Below, piece after piece: positions 60,770-64,000 of a stretch of DNA of 64,000 nucleotides (positions are counted from its first letter, which is position 1; each line of letters opens with the position of its first letter). The stretch covers positions 5,448 to 69,447 of the forward strand of contig CAZGNV010000022.1 in the NCBI GenBank assembly GCA_964527835.1, in the 5' to 3' direction. The translations under genes and the position numbers were made by a program. The stretch comes from JAFDCJ01 sp964527835. Its GTDB lineage: Bacteria; Desulfobacterota; Desulfobacteria; Desulfobacterales; JAFDCJ01. The notes under the pieces are model-generated. The model did not search any database and was not told where the DNA came from. It was given only the letters and a program-made list of their open reading frames with translations.

Positions 60770-62344
60770 TCAGTCGATGGGGCCCTCCGGTTCGTCATCC
60801 GGCCCCCCGTTTTGAAATAGGTTTTCTTTCAGGCGCTTGATTTCCCGGGTGACTGCTTTTTCGATCACATCGTAGATGATGCTTTCGATGCGGGCGGAAA
60901 ACTTTTCATCAATGACACGCTCAATGGCCGTTTCGATCTGATCGGAGGTGAGATCCGCGGGCAGGGGGACGGCTGCCGGATCATCGGCAGGCGTTTTTTG
61001 CGCATCAGCGCTGTCATCGGCATCCGGGTCAGTGGGCAAAGAGGCGACTGCGAGCTCTGAATCAAGGAATTCCGGCGCCAACGCGTCGGGCGGTTGGGGT
61101 TCATCAGCCAGGGGCCCGGAGGCGGTTTCTGCGAATGCGGCTTCCTCCTCAATGGCCTCGCTGAAAAAGCGGTTGATGTCGTCATCGACGGCTTCTGTTT
61201 GCGGGTCTTCGAAATTTATAATTTCTTCATCATCGGCGGCTGGATCTTCTTCGACGTCAATCAGCTCAATAAAATCGTCTTCCTGGTCTTCAGACAGGTT
61301 CAGGACTTCGGCCGCCTCTGAGAGATTTTCATCGTCTGCCGGAAAATATTCATCAAATTCAGTTATCTCAATGATGTCATCGTCCGGCTGGGTCCCCGCC
61401 TCCACAAGCCCATTGAGGGGGATCACCGTGTCTTCATCCCCATTTTCGACTTCAAATTCAAAATCGTCATCCAGTTGGGAGGTGCTTTCATCGGGTTCAA
61501 AGTCCAGGGTTTCTTTCGGTGTCACTTCCAGCAGGTCCAGCCGTTCCCGGAGTGGATCCCTGGAAGAGACGGCATCATCGGGCTGTTCAATGACAGGTTC
61601 AAATTCGTCTGCTTGACCATCCTCAAAATCAAAGTCATCGACGGCCTGAATCGATTCTTCCCGGGATTGTTGATCCATCAAGCTGTCTGCGGCCAGCGGT
61701 GCCGGAATATCCGCATCGGCATCGCGTTGCCAGTCATTGACTCCAGCCGGGTCCGCATCTTGCTCATCGTCATCGTCATCCAGGTCAATCTCTATCTGGC
61801 TGGCCAGATCTGGAAGGTCCTCGGCGGGATCAAATTCCAGGGGTTGCTGGTCCTCCACAGCGAAAAGATCCGTGTCCGTTTCATTCCCTTCGTATTCCAG
61901 ATCGATTTCTTCTTCAGGATCCAGCGCTGGGCTGTCATTTTCCATTTCCAGAGCGGCTTCCCCCCTGGAGTCAAAACGGTCGTTGCCGGTATCATCCGGC
62001 TCCTCGTCCAATTTCAGTGTCGGCTCAGCGTCGTCTGAAAAAAGCTCGAGCTCCTCGGGGAGACTGATCGTGTCGTCTTCATCGGGACCCAGCGACTCTT
62101 CGATCGCAGAGGCAATGATTTCATCCTCGTCAACTTCGCTGTCAGCCTCTGGCTGCACGCCTTCTTCTCCATCTGAATTTAAATTTTCCTCGTCCAATGT
62201 AAGGCTTGGCTTTTCAGTCGGGGCGGTTTCACGGTTTTTTTCGGTTTGCGGTTTGACTTCATCGGTCAGTTCGATGATCACGTCATCATCGTCGGCGGGC
62301 CCGTCATTGACAAAATCTTGATGGGGACTTTGCTTTTCACTCAT
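60770..62344 (-). CDS. Very acidic repeat protein with conserved basic C-terminal helix
   Basis: From ATG 62344 (MSEKQSPHQDFVN) about 524 residues, extremely rich in Asp and Glu. A short motif of acidic residues followed by hydrophobic residues is repeated many times: DDVIIELTDE, DDTISLPEEL, DDIIEITEFD, DDFIELIDVE, DEEIINFED, DEDTVIPLNG. The last 60 residues form a probable amphipathic helix (IETAIERVIDEKFSARIESI, AVTREIKRLKENLF) that could bind a partner. No signal peptide or membrane segment. I do not recognise a family; a scaffold with multiple docking motifs is the likeliest reading. Confidence 0.6.
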   Translation of the reverse strand: MSEKQSPHQDFVNDGPADDDDVIIELTDEVKPQTEKNRETAPTEKPSLTLDEENLNSDGEEGVQPEADSEVDEDEIIASAIEESLGPDEDDTISLPEELELFSDDAEPTLKLDEEPDDTGNDRFDSRGEAALEMENDSPALDPEEEIDLEYEGNETDTDLFAVEDQQPLEFDPAEDLPDLASQIEIDLDDDDDEQDADPAGVNDWQRDADADIPAPLAADSLMDQQSREESIQAVDDFDFEDGQADEFEPVIEQPDDAVSSRDPLRERLDLLEVTPKETLDFEPDESTSQLDDDFEFEVENGDEDTVIPLNGLVEAGTQPDDDIIEITEFDEYFPADDENLSEAAEVLNLSEDQEDDFIELIDVEEDPAADDEEIINFEDPQTEAVDDDINRFFSEAIEEEAAFAETASGPLADEPQPPDALAPEFLDSELAVASLPTDPDADDSADAQKTPADDPAAVPLPADLTSDQIETAIERVIDEKFSARIESIIYDVIEKAVTREIKRLKENLFQNGGPDDEPEGPID

Positions 62345-62603
62345 TTTCACCACCACCGGGCCTCAAAGACGGGCCCTGATCATTGCTGGATATTGTCAAA
62401 TTATTATTATCCTTAGAAAAAATTATCATAGACAAACAATCCTGTCAAGAAGTGGTTTCAAAATCCCAGGCGGTCTGCTTTTTTTTGGTGATTGGGAGTG
62501 CTCCGAGCCTTAAAGTCAGGGCAGGTCATCTGGTTGCAGGTAATTTCCGTTGCGGCATAAAAAAGAATTGCAGGATTTTAACGGGGGTTGTAGAGACAAA
62601 GGC

Positions 62604-63380
62604 ATGCGATATTTTTACATTGATCCGCCGGGGGCGCAAGCAACCAAAGTGTCGCTGGAAGGTCCCCAGGTGCGGCACATCAAAAATGTTCTGCGCCTAA
62701 AATCCGGCGCCCGCATCGGTCTTTATGATGGCACCGGTTTTGAATACGATGCGGTCATCCAAAACTTTTCGGCCAAAGGCATCAATGTTGAGATCCTGCG
62801 CAGGTTCAAGGTGCCGGCGACTTCCGCGGTGAAAATTATCGTGGCCCAGGCGTTTTTAAAGGAAAAAAAGATGGATGAGCTGGTGCGCCGGCTCTGTGAA
62901 CTGGGCATTGCCGGCTGGCTGCCCTTTTTTTGCCGGCGTTCCGTTCCCCGGCCTGAAAAAAAGCGCCTGGCCGCCCGCCACAGCCGGTGGCAACGCATTG
63001 CCGTGGAAGCGCTCAAGCAGTGCCGGCGTAATGACCTGCCGCAGATCGCAGCTCCCATGGGTTTTGAGGACGTTCTGGAATATGCCCGGGGCTGCGACCT
63101 GAAAATTGTCTTCTGGGAAGAGTCGACGACGGCCCTGGATGCGCCGGACCCCGGCGGCACGCTGGAGGCCCCTGAAAAAATTCTTTTGATGCTGGGGCCC
63201 GAAGGTGGATTCAGCACGACGGAAATCCAGCAGGCCCGGGACAGCGGGTTTGCAGTTGCCAGCCTGGGGCCGCGCATCTTAAGAGCGGAAACCGCCACCA
63301 TAGCGGCCTGCAGCCTGATCCAGTATCTTTATGGTGACATGGGGCAAAAAAATCTTGACAAAGCGCCGGACCTGGAATAA
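62604..63380 (+). CDS. rsmE: 16S rRNA m3U1498 methyltransferase
   Basis: From ATG 62604 (MRYFYIDP) 258 residues; the frame extends to 62550 without support. The SPOUT methyltransferase motifs MLGPEGGFS and LGPRILRAETA are complete, and the N-terminal PUA-like domain (HIKNVLRLKSG, LYDGTGFEY) is present. It methylates U1498 of 16S rRNA. It is followed by tRNA-Phe. The 247-base spacer upstream, shared with the divergent acidic-protein gene, shows no clear single promoter. Confidence 0.94.
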   Translation: MRYFYIDPPGAQATKVSLEGPQVRHIKNVLRLKSGARIGLYDGTGFEYDAVIQNFSAKGINVEILRRFKVPATSAVKIIVAQAFLKEKKMDELVRRLCELGIAGWLPFFCRRSVPRPEKKRLAARHSRWQRIAVEALKQCRRNDLPQIAAPMGFEDVLEYARGCDLKIVFWEESTTALDAPDPGGTLEAPEKILLMLGPEGGFSTTEIQQARDSGFAVASLGPRILRAETATIAACSLIQYLYGDMGQKNLDKAPDLE

Positions 63381-63417
63381 CAAACGATTGTTTTAAAACT
63401 GTGACCATGTGCGACCC

Positions 63418-63493
63418 GCCGAGGTAGCTCAGTCGGTAGAGCAGGGGACTGAAAATCCCCGTGTCGGCAGTTCGATTCTGTCCCTCGGCACCA
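63418..63493 (+). tRNA. tRNA-Phe (GAA)
   Basis: GCCGAGG pairs with CCTCGGC in the acceptor stem, the D-arm has AGCTCAGTCGGTAGAGC, and the anticodon stem GGGGA/TCCCC carries the loop CTGAAAA with anticodon GAA. The T-arm has GTTCGATTC and CCA is encoded. 76 bases, no intron. Confidence 0.97.
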
Positions 63494-63500
63494 TCAAATC

Positions 63501-63535
63501 AAGCACTTGCGAATTATTCGTGGGTGCTTTTTTTG
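63501..63535 (+). terminator. Terminator after tRNA-Phe
   Basis: AAGCAC (63501-63506) pairs with GTGCTT (63524-63529), with a smaller CGAA/TTCG stem inside, followed by a T-run to 63534. It closes the tRNA transcript. Confidence 0.7.
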
Positions 63536-63723
63536 TTGTCATCAGGCACAGAAGTGGGCACAGTTTCAATTAAGGGTAAATTTAAGTTTTTGATATAACA
63601 ACAATATATGTTGAAGACCGGGGGATTATAACCCCCCCTGCCTATGAATCCGGCGGCAATGAGATTGTCGATTGAGGTTGAAACTAATTTGACAAAATGG
63701 TATAACTGTTATATTAAAATAGC

Positions 63724-63989
63724 ATGCGGTTCAAATACGATTATGCAAAGAGTAGGAAGCTGCGAAAGGATCCGAGGAGGAAATTGGGTTTGCGGAAGTC
63801 AAAGAGATTTGGACGCATTATCATTATGTAGACTGCCGTTCTGATGATCCTGAACAGTTTCGTGCAATCGGCTGGGCAAAAGGCAAATTATATACAGTCA
63901 TATATGAAGTTAGAGAGGATAATGAAGGCGAGTATTATCACCTTGGGTTCTTCTCCAAATCAGTTGTAGAAAGCCTGATAGATTTTTAA
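63724..63989 (+). pseudogene. BrnT-like toxin gene with frameshift
   Basis: ATG 63724 opens MRFKYDYAKSRKLRKDP, the N-terminus of BrnT-family ribonuclease toxins. Near 63770-63780 (around GATCCGAGGAGG) the similarity moves to another frame and continues EEEIGFAEVKEIWTHYH, then FRAIGWAKGKLYTVIYEV, and ends IDF at TAA 63987. Each frame alone is a fragment. It is either a disabled gene, a sequencing error or a slippage site. BrnT is normally followed by a BrnA antitoxin gene, which would lie beyond the window. The region is more AT-rich than the rest and follows a tRNA gene, so it may be part of an integrated element. Confidence 0.6.
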
Positions 63990-64000
63990 TGTAAAGTAGC

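Noticed and set aside
63689..63717. TTGACA with downstream TATATT/TATTAA as a promoter for the BrnT-like gene
   Set aside because: The -10 would lie less than ten bases from the ATG, and the spacing to TATATT is only 15. It is too uncertain to call.
1..64000. CRISPR arrays, rRNA genes and riboswitches
   Set aside because: No regularly spaced repeats, rRNA-like sequence or convincing riboswitch structure was seen by reading the window.

Overview
The window looks like a chromosome segment of a Desulfobacterota (former Deltaproteobacteria, Desulfobacterales-like) bacterium. This is inferred from gene content: a HesB-like gene with an in-frame TGA at the selenocysteine position, a sigma-54-type promoter ahead of a large exopolysaccharide operon, several radical SAM proteins, a UPF0597/cysteine-desulfidase protein, and moderately GC-rich genes. 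No 16S rRNA or marker comparison was possible, so the taxon is not proven.

Positions 1-13090 are an accessory surface-glycan/peptide-modification region. It has two glycosyltransferases, a glutamine-dependent asparagine synthetase, two SPASM-type radical SAM proteins, GDP-mannose 4,6-dehydratase, an ABC exporter, an S24/S26 signal-peptidase-like protein and a nucleotidyltransferase-like protein. The region is scarred: it holds an IS630-type insertion, a chimeric remnant joining a glycosyltransferase N-terminus to a probable MNT antitoxin C-terminus, a shortened HepT-like gene, and the tail of an AAA/DUF4143 gene.

Positions 13115-19483 hold an OmpA-family protein, a CPBP membrane protease with a HEAT-type membrane protein, and three genes of sugar metabolism (WbqC-like, PIG-L deacetylase, DegT aminotransferase). 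Positions 19656-29418 form an exopolysaccharide operon behind a sigma-54-type promoter: a WecA/MraY-type initiating transferase, a degenerate HD-GYP protein, an ExeA-like ATPase, a seven-bladed FG-GAP/VCBS lipoprotein fused to a Wza-like export protein, a Wzc-type tyrosine kinase and a Wzy/O-antigen ligase.

Positions 29415-49639 are mostly minus-strand housekeeping and stress genes: Nudix hydrolase, a 2034-residue alpha-2-macroglobulin with an aromatic-rich insert, HAD phosphatase, UPF0597, B12-type radical SAM, mutY, yyaL, a SagB-like nitroreductase, a simple nitroreductase, the HesB-like selenoprotein, a macrodomain and an FmdB-type zinc ribbon. A plus-strand LOG-like protein and a 65-residue orphan interrupt this run.

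Positions 49916-63493 carry core genes: ndk, a TrmJ-like methyltransferase, an FAH-family hydrolase, leuD/leuC, lepA, a REC-GGDEF diguanylate cyclase behind a perfect-consensus promoter, a rhomboid protease fused to a DnaJ-C-like domain, valS, a very acidic repeat protein, rsmE and tRNA-Phe. AT-rich sequence past the tRNA holds a frameshifted BrnT-like toxin gene and may be the edge of an integrated element.

The strongest item for follow-up is the selenoprotein. Its stop codon hides the N-terminal third from ordinary gene calling, and a five-base-pair hairpin sits at the usual distance for a bacterial SECIS element.
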